Below, piece by piece: positions 19,696 to 32,494 of a stretch of 64,000 bases of DNA; positions within the stretch are counted from its first letter, which is position 1, and the number at the start of each line of letters is the position of its first letter. A program made the position numbers and the translations under genes. The notes beneath the pieces were generated by a model. That model was not told the DNA's origin. It ran no database searches and saw only the letters and a program-made list of their open reading frames with translations. Where the stretch lies: assembly GCA_013362785.1 (NCBI GenBank), contig JABFVM010000035.1, positions 62,001 to 126,000 on the forward strand, read 5' to 3'. This DNA comes from Streptomyces sp. (lineage in GTDB: Bacteria > Actinomycetota > Actinomycetes > Streptomycetales > Streptomycetaceae).

Positions 19696-21327
19696 ATGAG
19701 ATCCCGCACCGGCATCGCCCCACGAGTGGCCGCCGTGATAGCCGCGGTCCTGGGCCTGCTGGCCCCCTTACTCTCCTTCGCCACGCCCGCGCAGGCGGCC
19801 GCCACCGGCTTCCACATCCAGAACGGCCGGCTGCTGGAGGCGTCCGGGAACGACTTCGTGATGCGGGGCGTCAACCACGCCCACACCTGGTACCCGGGCG
19901 AGACGCAGTCGCTGGCCGACGTCAAGAAGCTGGGTGCCAACACCGTCCGCGTCGTCCTCTCCGACGGCCACCGCTGGACGAAGAACAGCGCCGAGGACGT
20001 GGCGGCCGTCATCGCCCAGTGCAAGGCCAACCGGCTCATCTGCGTACTGGAGGTGCACGACACCACCGGCTACGGGGAGGAGGCCGCCGCCGGGACCCTC
20101 GACCACGCGGCCGACTACTGGATCGGCCTCAAGGACGTGCTCGCCGGCCAGGAGAACTACGTCATCATCAACATCGGCAACGAGCCCTGGGGCAACACCA
20201 ACCCCGCCGGCTGGACCGAGCCCACGATCGCGGCCGTCAAGCAGCTGCGGAGCGCCGGATTCGCCCACACGATCATGGTGGACGCGCCCAACTGGGGCCA
20301 GGACTGGCAAGGCGTCATGCGCGCCAACGCCCGGTCCGTCTACGACGCCGACACCACCGGCAACCTGATCTTCTCGATCCACATGTACAGCGTCTACGAC
20401 ACCGCACAGGAGATCACGGACTATCTGAACGCCTTCGTCAGCGCCGAACTGCCCATCCTGATCGGTGAGTTCGGCGGCCCGCCCGACCAGTACGGCGACC
20501 CGGACGAGGACACCATGATGGCCGCCGCCCAGCAGCTCCGGCTCGGTTACCTGGCCTGGTCCTGGAGCGGCAACACCGACCCGATCCTCGACCTCGCGAC
20601 CGACTTCGACCCCAACCGGCTCAGCTCCTGGGGCCGGCGGATCTTCAACGGCGCGAACGGCATCGCCGCCACGTCGGAGGAGGCCGCCATCTACTCGGCC
20701 GGCGGCGGTGACACCACTCCCCCGACCGCCCCCGGAACGCCCACCGCATCCGCCGTGACGTCCTCGTCCGCCACCCTGAACTGGGCCGCCGCCACCGACG
20801 CGAACGGCGTCACCGGCTACGACGTCGTCCGTGTCAGCGGTGCCTCCGAGACCGCCGCCACCACTACGACCGGAACCTCCGCCACGGTCACCGGCCTCGC
20901 CCCGGAGACTTCGTACTCCTTCGCCGTCTACGCCCGTGACGCCGCCGGCAACCGCTCGCAGCGCTCGGGCACGGTGACCGTCACGACGTCCTCGGGCGGC
21001 TCGTCCGCGGCCTGCGGCGTCGGTTACCGGGTGACGAACGAGTGGCCCGGCGGCTTCCAGGGCGAGATCGTCCTCCGCAACACCGGCAGCTCGGCGATCA
21101 ACGGCTGGACGCTGCGCTGGGCCTTCCCCGACAGCCAGCGCGTCAGCAATCTGTGGGGCGGCGCCGCGACGCAGAGCGGCGCCGAGGTGAGCGTCGCCTC
21201 CGTGTCGTACACGGCGACGATCGCCCCGGCGGGTTCGGTCACCCTGGGCTTCACGGCCACGAAGGGCGGCACGAACCCGAGCCCGACGGCCTTCACCCTC
21301 AACGGCTCCGCCTGTTCCCTGGCTTGA
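19696..21327 (+). CDS. manA: Secreted GH5 beta-mannanase with FN3 and CBM2 domains
   Basis: GFHIQNGRLLEASGNDFVMRGVNHAHTWYPG, INIGNEPWGN (acid/base), LPILIGEFGG (nucleophile); FN3 then CBM2; start MRSRTGIAPRVAAVIAAV at 19696. Confidence 0.88.
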   Translation: MRSRTGIAPRVAAVIAAVLGLLAPLLSFATPAQAAATGFHIQNGRLLEASGNDFVMRGVNHAHTWYPGETQSLADVKKLGANTVRVVLSDGHRWTKNSAEDVAAVIAQCKANRLICVLEVHDTTGYGEEAAAGTLDHAADYWIGLKDVLAGQENYVIINIGNEPWGNTNPAGWTEPTIAAVKQLRSAGFAHTIMVDAPNWGQDWQGVMRANARSVYDADTTGNLIFSIHMYSVYDTAQEITDYLNAFVSAELPILIGEFGGPPDQYGDPDEDTMMAAAQQLRLGYLAWSWSGNTDPILDLATDFDPNRLSSWGRRIFNGANGIAATSEEAAIYSAGGGDTTPPTAPGTPTASAVTSSSATLNWAAATDANGVTGYDVVRVSGASETAATTTTGTSATVTGLAPETSYSFAVYARDAAGNRSQRSGTVTVTTSSGGSSAACGVGYRVTNEWPGGFQGEIVLRNTGSSAINGWTLRWAFPDSQRVSNLWGGAATQSGAEVSVASVSYTATIAPAGSVTLGFTATKGGTNPSPTAFTLNGSACSLA

Positions 21328-21349
21328 ACCGCCCCGCCGCCGCGCTGAA

Positions 21350-21386
21350 CCTCCTTGGCGCCCTGTCGTCCGGGGCGTCAAGGAGG
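21350..21386. terminator. Stem-loop CCTCCTTGgCGCCC...GGGCGtCAAGGAGG
   Basis: Near-perfect inverted repeat shortly after the mannanase stop. Confidence 0.7.
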
Positions 21387-21513
21387 TGCCGTGCCCGGTG
21401 GGTGATCGTCCGGTTCCGACGGCGTCATCAGGGAACCTGAGGGGGCGAAAAGGCGTTCTTGTGAGGTAACGGGGTGGCAGGGACCGCCTGCCGACAGGAA
21501 CGAGGACGACACG

Positions 21514-21768
21514 ATGAGTGACAAGGCCCGGAAGCTGTTCGAGGCACTCGACCTCGACCACAACGGGACCCTGAGCCGCATAGAGGTGATCACCGCCCTG
21601 CGGACGAAGGGCCCGTCTCTGGCCGCGTCGGGAGACCTGCCCTTCTGGGGCGTGGGCGACGACGACGCCTCCTCGGCGCTGTTCGACGCCGCCGACCAGA
21701 ACGGGGACGAGGTGCTGACCCTGGAGGAGTTCGCGGCGGTGGTGGACCGCCGGTTCGGCTGGTCCTGA
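21514..21768 (+). CDS. EF-hand calcium-binding protein (84 aa)
   Basis: Two EF-hand loops: DLDHNGTLSRIE and DQNGDEVLTLEE. Confidence 0.9.
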   Translation: MSDKARKLFEALDLDHNGTLSRIEVITALRTKGPSLAASGDLPFWGVGDDDASSALFDAADQNGDEVLTLEEFAAVVDRRFGWS

Positions 21769-21786
21769 GACCGGAGCGGTCGCGGG

Positions 21787-22554
21787 ATGCGCCGCGCCCG
21801 TCTGTTCCGTACGAGCCTGGGCCCGGCCGACGCCCCGGTGCTGCTGCTGGTGCACGGCTGGGGCGGCGACGGCCGGGAGTGGTCCCCGCACGCGGAGGCG
21901 CTCGCCGGCCGGTTCCGGGTCGTCGTACCCGATCTGCGCGGGCACGGTCGCTCGGAGGTACCGACGACGGGCAACACTCCCGTGGAGATGGCCGACGACC
22001 TCGCCGCGCTGCTCGGCTCACTCCGCACCGGTCCCGTGATCGCCGTGGGGCACTCGATGGGCGGTCAGGTGGTCAATCTGCTCGCGGTGCGGCATGCGCG
22101 GGCCGTGCGGTCCGTGATCGCCCTCGATCCGGCCCATGGGGCCCACGGGGCCGAAGCCGAGGGAATTCCGGCCAGGTTGGCGCGGTACCGCCGACATGGG
22201 TCCCGCGCCGCCGCCGAGTTCGCGGCCGACGCCTTCGGGCCGGGAGCGCCGGCCGGTCTGCGTACGGCACATGTCCGCACCATGCTCGGCACCCCGGACC
22301 ATGCGATCGCCCAGGCCTACGCCGGTATGTACACCGACCCCGGCGCGGTCGGCGTCCGCCCGCACAGCGAGGCGTATCTGCGCCGCCGCACCCGGCCCGC
22401 GCTCACCGTGTGGACCTCGGCGGAGGCTGCGGCCTGGGAGCGGAGCACGCTTCACATACCCGGGTCCCGGGTGGACCACTGGCCCGGCACCGGTCACTAC
22501 CTGCACGAGGAGCAGGTGGAGCGCACCATCCGGCTCATCGCGGCGTTCCGGTGA
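21787..22554 (+). CDS. Alpha/beta hydrolase
   Basis: LLVHGWGGDGREW, VIAVGHSMGGQVV nucleophile elbow. Confidence 0.88.
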   Translation: MRRARLFRTSLGPADAPVLLLVHGWGGDGREWSPHAEALAGRFRVVVPDLRGHGRSEVPTTGNTPVEMADDLAALLGSLRTGPVIAVGHSMGGQVVNLLAVRHARAVRSVIALDPAHGAHGAEAEGIPARLARYRRHGSRAAAEFAADAFGPGAPAGLRTAHVRTMLGTPDHAIAQAYAGMYTDPGAVGVRPHSEAYLRRRTRPALTVWTSAEAAAWERSTLHIPGSRVDHWPGTGHYLHEEQVERTIRLIAAFR

Positions 22555-22727
22555 GCGGAGGCGCAACCGACCTTGCACCCCCACCCGCCGACCCGCGCGC
22601 GCTGCCGTAAAGCCTGGCTTGTCCGGGGTTCATCAGGGGGAAGAGGCCGAGGTCACAGCCACGGAGAGGGCAAGGTCACAGCCGTGCCCTCTGCTGCTCC
22701 TTTGGGCCTCTGGCCTAGCATCCGAGC

Positions 22728-24535
22728 ATGACGGTCCTGCCTGACGACGGGCTTGAGCTGGCCGCCGAGTTCCCTGACGTGTCCCACGAGCAGTGGCAGC
22801 GCCTCGTTGCGGGTGTGCTGCGCAAGTCGGGCAAGGACGTCGAGGGTGCTCAGGCCGAGGAAGCCCTGTCCACCGCGCTGGAGGACGGGCTGCGCACCCG
22901 GCCTCTGTACTCCGCGCACGATGCCGCGCCCGCCCCCGGCCTGCCCGGATTCGCGCCCTTTGTACGGGGCAGCCGCGCCGAGGGGAACACGGTGGGCGGC
23001 TGGGACGTGCGCCAGCGGCACACGACGGCCGACGGCGCCGCGATCCTCACGGACCTGGAGAACGGCGTCACCTCGCTGTGGCTGGCCGTCGGCGAGGGCG
23101 GCATCCCGGTGTCGTCGCTCGGCGGGGCCCTGGACGGTGTCTACCTCGATCTGGCCCCCGTCGTGCTCGACGCCGGGCGCGATGTCGAGCCGGCCGCGCG
23201 GGAGCTGCTGCGGCTGTACGAGGAGCGGGGCGTCGCCAAGGACGTGGCGCGCGGCAACCTGGGCGCCGACCCGCTGGGCCACGAGGCCCGTACGGGGCAG
23301 TCGTACGACTTCGCGCAGGTGGCCGGTCTGGCGCGGCTGTGCGTCGAGGAGTACCCGGGGCTGCGGGCGCTGACCGTGGACGCGCTGCCGTACCACGAGG
23401 CCGGTGGCTCGGCCGCGCAGGAGCTGGGCGCCTCGCTGGCGACCGGCGTCGCCTATCTGCGGCAGCTCACCGAGGCCGGGCTCAGTGTGCAGCAGGCTTG
23501 CGGGCAGCTGGAGTTCCGGTACTCGGCGACCGCCGACCAGTTCCTGACGATCGCCAAGCTGCGGGCCGCGCGCAGGCTCTGGGCGCGGGTGGCGGAGGTC
23601 TGCGGGGCCCCGCAGGCGGGCGCGCAGGTCCAGCACGCCGTGACCTCGCCGGTGATGATGACGCGCCGCGACCCGTGGGTGAACATGCTGCGCGCGACGA
23701 TCGCCACGCTGGCGGCCGGGGCGGGCGGCGCCGACTCGGTCACCGTGCTGCCCTTCGACCACGCCCTCGGTCTGCCGGACGCGTTCGCCCGGCGCATCGC
23801 CCGCAACACCTCGACGATCCTCATCGAGGAGTCCCACCTGGCCCGGGTCATCGACCCCGCGGGCGGCTCCTGGTACGTGGAGCGGCTCACCGACGAACTC
23901 GCGCAGGCCGGCTGGGAGTTCTTCCGGCGGATCGAGCGCGGCGGCGGCCTGGCCGACGTCCTTCGCTCGGGGCAGCTCGGGCAGGACCTCGCCGACACCT
24001 GGCAGGCCCGCACCGCCAAGCTCGCCAAGCGGCGCGAACCGGTCACCGGTGTCAGCGAGTTCCCGCACCTGGCGGAGAAGCCCGTGGAGCGCCGGCCCGC
24101 GCCCGAGCCGCCGTCCGGCGGGCTGCCTCGGGTGCGCCGCGACGAGGCGTACGAGGAACTGCGCGCCCGCTCCGACGCCCACCTGGCGGCGACCGGCTCC
24201 CGCCCGCGCATCTTCCTGGCGGCCCTGGGCCCGGCGGCGGCACACACCGCGCGCCTCACCTTCGCCTCGAACCTCTTCCAGGCGGGCGGCATCGAGCCCG
24301 TCACCGAGGGCACGTTCGAGGACAGCGGGGCCACGGAGGTCTGTCTGTGCTCCAGTGACGCCCTGTACGAGGAGCAGGCGGCGACCGTGGCCGCCGAGCT
24401 GAAGGCCGCCGGCGCCTCGCAGGTGTCCCTGGCGGGCCGTCCCGGGCAGTACCCCGGTGTCGACGCGTATGTCTTCGCGGGCTGTGACGCCGTCGCCGTC
24501 CTGTCCGCCACCCTTGACCGCATGGGAGTGTCCTG

Positions 24536-24536
<1 letters not shown>
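22728..24536 (+). CDS. mutA: Methylmalonyl-CoA mutase small subunit
   Basis: MCM fold, smaller subunit directly preceding MutB; ATGA overlap. Confidence 0.93.
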
Positions 24537-26724
<2,188 letters not shown>

Positions 26725-26728
<4 letters not shown>

Positions 26729-27711
26729 TCGATGTCGACGCGTATGTGAAGGGGGTACTCGACGGGAAGCGGGCGATCATCGCGCGCGCCATCACCCTCG
26801 TCGAGTCCACCCGCCCCCAACACCGGCCGCTGGCACAGGAGTTGCTCACCGAGCTGCTCCCGCACAGCGGCCGGGCCCGGCGGATCGGCGTCAGCGGGGT
26901 GCCGGGGGTGGGCAAGTCGACGTTCATCGACGCGTTCGGCTCGATGCTGACGGGGCTCGGGCACCGGGTGGCCGTCCTCGCCGTGGACCCCTCCTCCAGC
27001 CGTACCGGCGGCTCGATCCTCGGCGACAAGACGCGGATGGAGCGCCTGGCCGTGGACCCGGCGGCGTTCGTGCGCCCCTCCCCCACCGCGGGCACGCTCG
27101 GCGGAGTCGCCAAGGCGACCCGGGAGTCGATCGTGGTGATGGAGGCGGCGGGCTACGACGTGATCCTGGTGGAGACCGTCGGCGTCGGCCAGTCCGAGAC
27201 CGCGGTCGCGAACATGGTCGACTCCTTCCTGCTGCTCACCCTCGCCCGCACCGGCGACCAGTTGCAGGGCATCAAGAAGGGCGTCCTGGAACTGGCCGAC
27301 GTGATCACCGTCAACAAGGCGGACGGCCCCCACGAGCGCGACGCCCAGGCGGCGGCACGGGAGTTGGCGGGCGCGCTGCGGCTGATGCACGGCAAGGACG
27401 CCGCCTGGACCCCACCGGTACTGAGCTGCAGCGCCCGCGAGTCGAGCGGCCTGGACACCGTCTGGGAGCGCCTCGAACAGCACCGCACCCTGCTGGACTC
27501 GACCGGCCGCCTCGCCGCCAAACGCCGCGACCAGCAGGTCGACTGGACCTGGAACATGGTCCGCGACGAACTCCTCGGCCGCCTGCACGCCGACCCGGCG
27601 GTGAGAGCCCTGGCACCGGTTCTCGAACAGCAGGTCAGGGACGGTGCGTTGACGCCGACGCTGGCGGCCGAACGCATTCTGGGGGCACTGGGGAGCACCG
27701 AGCCCGCCTGA
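26725..27711 (+). CDS. meaB: MeaB/ArgK family P-loop GTPase chaperone of methylmalonyl-CoA mutase
   Basis: [16 protein letters not shown]-loop; GTG start overlapping mutB stop. Confidence 0.94.
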
Positions 27712-27781
27712 GCAGCGGCCCGGTCCCTGCGCGTGGCGGGAGCTTGAGGTCGCTGTGGTGGCTTGCCGGAGCCAGTCGCAC

Positions 27782-27830
27782 CCATGTGCGTACATGTACG
27801 CACATGGCTCAGGGAATCCGGTGCGAATCC
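27782..27830 (+). promoter_or_regulatory. 26-bp perfect palindrome plus cobalamin-riboswitch-like core (AGGGAATCCGGTGCGAATCC)
   Basis: CCATGTGCGTACATGTACGCACATGG (27782-27807) is an exact palindrome; 27811-27830 resembles the conserved core of actinobacterial cobalamin riboswitches. Downstream conserved part not recognised. Confidence 0.4.
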
Positions 27831-27930
27831 GCCCTCACATACGCTTCCGGGCACGCTCGGGGCCGGGCCCCAAGGGCGATCGGCGGCAGGCAGGTTGAGC
27901 ATCCTGATCCCGGCTCGGGACAGGGCGGCC

Positions 27931-28746
27931 TCAGACCGCCGGGCGCCGCCCCCAGGCGGAGATCATCGGCGCGGTGGCCAGATCCAGGCGGTCGGCGGTG
28001 ACGTTGGCCAGGTGGCGGTCGATCTCCTCGTCGGTGGCCAGCCCCTCGGCGACGAGTTTGCCGCGGAGCTGGCGGACGGTGGCCTCCTCCAGGGCGGTGC
28101 ACGCGGGTGAGGTGATCGGGAAGTAGGCGTCGGCCTCGACATCGACGAGCCCGGCCTCGCGCAACAGCCGCGGCAGCTTGCGCCCGTACGCCAGATCCGC
28201 GCCGCGCTGTCGCAGCAGTTCGCGGAAGCCGCAGCGCAGCCTGTTGGCCAACTCCTGCTCGGGGCCGTACTCGTCGGGGCAGATCAGGGGTTGCAGCGCC
28301 GTGTCGCCGTCCTCCAGGAGCAGCCGGCCCCCGGGGCGCAGCGCCTGGACCATCGACCGCAGGGCCCGGTCGCGCTCGGGGAGATGGACCATGACGAGCC
28401 GGGCGTGGATCAGGTCGAACGGCCCCCCGGCCGGGGGCGTTTCGGCCGTCACGTCATGGCGCAGCACCTTGAAGCCGGTGGCCTCCGGCATCCAGGAGGT
28501 GTTGATGTCGGTGGCCACGACATGCCCGCCGGGGCCGACGCGGTCGGCCAGCCAGGCCGGCACTGTGGGGCCACCGGCGCCGACCTCCCAGCATCGCCAG
28601 CCCTGGCCGACGCCGAGCGTCTCGAAGTGCCGGAAGGTCGACGGGTTGAAGAGCGCCGACAGTGCGTCGAACCGCTCGCCCGCCTCGGCCTGACGGTTGT
28701 CCAGGAGATAGCCCTTGCCGCTGGTGTCACGCGTGTCCCGTGCCAT
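27931..28746 (-). CDS. SAM-dependent methyltransferase
   Basis: CWEVGAGGPTVPAWLADRV SAM motif; HLPERDRALRSMVQALRPGGRLLLED. Confidence 0.85.
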   Translation of the reverse strand: MARDTRDTSGKGYLLDNRQAEAGERFDALSALFNPSTFRHFETLGVGQGWRCWEVGAGGPTVPAWLADRVGPGGHVVATDINTSWMPEATGFKVLRHDVTAETPPAGGPFDLIHARLVMVHLPERDRALRSMVQALRPGGRLLLEDGDTALQPLICPDEYGPEQELANRLRCGFRELLRQRGADLAYGRKLPRLLREAGLVDVEADAYFPITSPACTALEEATVRQLRGKLVAEGLATDEEIDRHLANVTADRLDLATAPMISAWGRRPAV

Positions 28747-28817
28747 GGGCCGATCATCGCACGCTAGGCCCGAGTTCATTGACATGCCCAAGACACCTCA
28801 ATAGCATCCGGAAACCC

Positions 28818-28833
28818 GAGAAAGCGCTTTCTC
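28818..28833. promoter_or_regulatory. LacI-type palindrome GAGAAAGCGCTTTCTC
   Basis: Exact 16-bp palindrome with AAAGCGCTTT core between divergent genes. Confidence 0.5.
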
Positions 28834-28994
28834 CGGCCGGCCGGCCCCGGGAGGACCTTCATGAGGACGCGGCCCCCACGACCGACGTCCCCTCCCCCGT
28901 CCGGGTCGGTGACCGAGTCCGCAGGATCGCCACCTGAACCACCGTCGCCCCCGACAGCGGCGCGACGGCCCACCCCCCACAGGAGGACCTCTCC

Positions 28995-29642
28995 ATGAGT
29001 TCACGACGGGCTCCCGAGCCCACTGGGCGCACCTCAATACCCTGGCGCAACAGGGCGATAGTCGCCGCGCTGACCGGCGCCGTACTGTTCGGTCCCGGCG
29101 TCGCGCAGGCCACCCCGCAGACCACCCCCGCGTCGGCGGCACGGGAACAGGTGACGGCCGCCGCATCCATCACCTGGACGCTCGAACGCGCCGCCAACCC
29201 CACCGAGGACCAGCGCACCGCCTACGACCTCATCACCCGGGCCATGAACGCCGCGGTCGCCCGCTACAACAACCTCAGCGACCTGGGCAAGGCCATCACC
29301 GTCCGCTACGACCCGAGCGTGCCCACCGCCGACGGCAACCTCAACGGCACCATCCGCTTCGGCAACCGCGGTTACATGAACGAGCGGACCGCGCTGCACG
29401 AGATCGCCCACACCATCGGCGTGGGCACCAGCTCGGGCTGGTCCCGTCTCGGCGGCAGCGGCACCTGGACGGGCGGGCAGGCCACGGCGCTGGTCAGGCA
29501 GTTCGACGGCGGGAGCGCCAAACTGTCCACGGGCGGCGGCCACTTCTGGCCCTACGGCCTGAACTACGACAACGAGTTCTCCAACACGGCGGCCGACCGC
29601 CACGTCCAGATCGTCGCCGCGATGGTGCGCGACGGACTGTGA
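28995..29642 (+). CDS. Secreted putative zinc metalloprotease-like protein
   Basis: Signal peptide; ALHEIAHTIGVG motif (HExxHxxGxG). Confidence 0.7.
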   Translation: MSSRRAPEPTGRTSIPWRNRAIVAALTGAVLFGPGVAQATPQTTPASAAREQVTAAASITWTLERAANPTEDQRTAYDLITRAMNAAVARYNNLSDLGKAITVRYDPSVPTADGNLNGTIRFGNRGYMNERTALHEIAHTIGVGTSSGWSRLGGSGTWTGGQATALVRQFDGGSAKLSTGGGHFWPYGLNYDNEFSNTAADRHVQIVAAMVRDGL

Positions 29643-29795
29643 CCGGTGAGGGGCCGGCGCCCGGGCTGCCGCGAGCACACCCGGGCACCGGCCCCTCCTC
29701 CTCTCCCCTCCCGCCCCTCAGCCCTCCCGACCGTCCTCGAAGGGCACCCGTATGCGCAGCAGACCCCTCGTTCTCCTGACAGCGGCGGTGGACGG

Positions 29796-32393
29796 TCAGG
29801 GCAGGATCTCGACGTACCCGTCGGTTCCGTGTACACGGATCCGCTGCCCGTCCCGGATCAGCCGGGTGGCCCGTTCCACGCCCACGACGGCCGGCAGGCC
29901 GTACTCCCGGGCGATCACCGCGCCATGGGTCATCAGGCCGCCCACCTCCGTCACCAGGCCCGCGATGCCGACGAACAGCGGTGACCAGCTGGGGTCCGTG
30001 AAGGACGTGACCAGGATGTCGCCCGCTTCGAGATCGGCATCCGCCATGTCCAGGACGACGCGGGCCCTTCCCTCGACGGTCCCGGCGGAGACCGCCAGGC
30101 CGACCAGGGCGCCGTCGGGCACGTCGTCGCGCCGGTAGGCTCCGGTGAGGGCCTCACCGTCCGAGGTGAGCACGCGGGGCGGTGTGAGCGCGTGGTACGA
30201 CCGGAACGCGTCCTTGCGCTGCTGGATGAGCCGGTGATCCACCCGGTGCGAGCGCGCGACGTCGTGGAGTTCCTGGAATGTGAGATAGAAGGCGTCCTCC
30301 TGCTCAGGAAGCACCTCGGCCCGCACGAGGCGCTCTGCCTCCGCCAGCAGGGCCTGCTTGTAGACGAAGTAGCGGCTGATGATGACGTACTTCGGGTACT
30401 CCCGGTACCCGATGAAGGTTCGGATCCGGTCGATCATCCGCTTCGCCTCGTCGGCCTTGCCCTCCCCTTCCGGCAGGGCCCGCAGGCGTGCCAGCACGTC
30501 CTGTTCCTTCTGCTGCGCCTTCTGCCGGCCTTGCTCGAAGCGCCGTTGGGCGGCGCCCGGTTCGAAGTTCCTGACGTTGTCGAGGATCACGGGCACGAGC
30601 GTGGTGGGGCGCTCGCGCCAGCGCGGCCTGGTGATGTCGATCTCGCCGACGCAGCGCATGCCGTACCGGTCGAGGTAGCCCTCGATGGCGTCGCGCGCTT
30701 CGGTCCCGCCCGCGAACTTCGCCAGTTCGTCCAGGAAACCCTCGTCGTCGACGCCCTCCAGGAACGCCACCACCTCCGCATGCGGGCGGATCACGTCCGC
30801 GACGTCGAGCAGCGCCAGTCCCATCTCCGAGGTGACGTTGTCGGGGGCGGACAGCGTGAGTGTGTCAGCCGCGTTCTTCTCGCCCAGCCATTCCTGCAGC
30901 TTGTCGTTGAGCCACCACGTGGCCTCCATCCCCGCCATGATCGCCTGCATGCTCAGCGGATCACTGAGGACTCGCTTGTGCTCCTCGAACGCCTCCAGCA
31001 GGAAGTCGAACAGCGCCGGTCCGGTCTTCGTCCGGATGTCGCGCTCCAGCGCGGCGATCGACGTCCGGCTGCGCTCGATCAGCTCGTTGACGATGGCCGG
31101 ATCGGTCTCGATCGGGTCGGGCGCGCCGCCGACCGGCGGCCTGCCGGGCCCCGTGTCCGGGAGCGACGGGACGAAGTCGTCGCGGTCGAGGACGGTCTCC
31201 AGAGCGTCCCTGACCAGCGGATCACCTTTCCCCATGAGGTCCAGGAGGGCGGCGCGGCCCGCGGGCGAGGCCAGGCGCCGGGTGACGTCGACGAACAGCC
31301 TCCCGCCGGCCTCGTGCATCGGCGCCATCGCCGTCAGCTGCCACATGGAGAACCCCAGCGGCTTCATGGGGTCGGTCATCATCTGCTGGTGGCCGACGGA
31401 GACGTAGAGGTGGTTCTCCTGGTCACCTCTCTCCGGGATCGGGAACAGCGTCGTGATCGGCCGGCTCTGAACGATCCGGAAGTCGTCGTCGACCAGGCAC
31501 CACTCGATGTCCTGCGGGCGGCCGAAGTGCGCTTCGATCCGCCGCCCGAGCCGCACGAGCCGGACCGCCTGAGCATCCGTCAGCGCCGGCTGTTCCTGCC
31601 GCTGTGAGTCGACCGCCACTTCCTGCGTGCCGCCGGACGGCAGGGCGTGCACGGCACGCTGCTTGGCGGCGATCGTCCTGGCGACGACCTCGCCGTCTCG
31701 CACCTTGAAGACGTCCGGATTCACCAGGCCCGACACCAGGGCCTCGCCGAGGCCGAAGCCGGCGTCCACGGTGGCGACCTTCCGGTTGCCCGTGACGGGG
31801 TCGGCCGTGAACAGGATGCCGGAGGCGTGCGGGAAGACCATCTGCTGGACGACCACGGCCATGTGGACCGTACGGTGGTCGATGCCGTTGCGTCGGCGGT
31901 AGGTCACGGCCCGCTCGGTGAACAGCGAGGCCCAGCACCGGCTGATGTGCTGGAGGATCGCGGTCGGCCCCACGATGTTCAGGTACGTGTCCTGCTGGCC
32001 GGCGAAGGAGGCCGTCGGCAGGTCCTCCGCCGTCGCGCTGGACCGGACGGCGCAGGCGGTCTGCTCGCCGAGGCGGGCGAGCGCGTGGGTGATCTCCGTC
32101 GCGAGATCGCCCGGGATGGCGGTCTCTTCGATGGTCCGGCGAATCCGCGCGCTGAGCGTGCGGGTCGCCTCCCCGTCGTCCGGGTCCAGACGCGACAGCT
32201 GATCGAGCAGGTCGTCGATCGACGGCGCTTGCGCCATGACCCGCCGGAAGGCGTCCGTCGTCACGCAGAAGCCACCCGGGACGCGGATGCCTTCGATCCG
32301 CGACAGCCCGCCCAGGTGCGCGCCCTTGCCGCCGACGACCGCGACCCGCGCCTCGTCCACCTCTTGAAGATCCAACACATACTGCTCGGTCAT
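29796..32393 (-). CDS. rph: Rifamycin-inactivating phosphotransferase (PEP synthase-like)
   Basis: 865 aa; MTEQYVLDLQEVDEARVAVVGGKGAHLGGLSRIEGIRVPGGFCVTTDAF; PEP-synthase N-terminal domain and C-terminal swivelling His domain (GGLMTHGAVIAREYGLPAVVG). Confidence 0.88.
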   Translation of the reverse strand: MTEQYVLDLQEVDEARVAVVGGKGAHLGGLSRIEGIRVPGGFCVTTDAFRRVMAQAPSIDDLLDQLSRLDPDDGEATRTLSARIRRTIEETAIPGDLATEITHALARLGEQTACAVRSSATAEDLPTASFAGQQDTYLNIVGPTAILQHISRCWASLFTERAVTYRRRNGIDHRTVHMAVVVQQMVFPHASGILFTADPVTGNRKVATVDAGFGLGEALVSGLVNPDVFKVRDGEVVARTIAAKQRAVHALPSGGTQEVAVDSQRQEQPALTDAQAVRLVRLGRRIEAHFGRPQDIEWCLVDDDFRIVQSRPITTLFPIPERGDQENHLYVSVGHQQMMTDPMKPLGFSMWQLTAMAPMHEAGGRLFVDVTRRLASPAGRAALLDLMGKGDPLVRDALETVLDRDDFVPSLPDTGPGRPPVGGAPDPIETDPAIVNELIERSRTSIAALERDIRTKTGPALFDFLLEAFEEHKRVLSDPLSMQAIMAGMEATWWLNDKLQEWLGEKNAADTLTLSAPDNVTSEMGLALLDVADVIRPHAEVVAFLEGVDDEGFLDELAKFAGGTEARDAIEGYLDRYGMRCVGEIDITRPRWRERPTTLVPVILDNVRNFEPGAAQRRFEQGRQKAQQKEQDVLARLRALPEGEGKADEAKRMIDRIRTFIGYREYPKYVIISRYFVYKQALLAEAERLVRAEVLPEQEDAFYLTFQELHDVARSHRVDHRLIQQRKDAFRSYHALTPPRVLTSDGEALTGAYRRDDVPDGALVGLAVSAGTVEGRARVVLDMADADLEAGDILVTSFTDPSWSPLFVGIAGLVTEVGGLMTHGAVIAREYGLPAVVGVERATRLIRDGQRIRVHGTDGYVEILP

Positions 32394-32494
32394 TGCGTCC
32401 CCTCCGAGGCAGCCGTGTGCTGTCGCACCTGCGGTGACCGCCCCGCCCATTTCCGCAGGTTGTGGCATCGGCCGTCGATTCTCCGCCGTGACCC

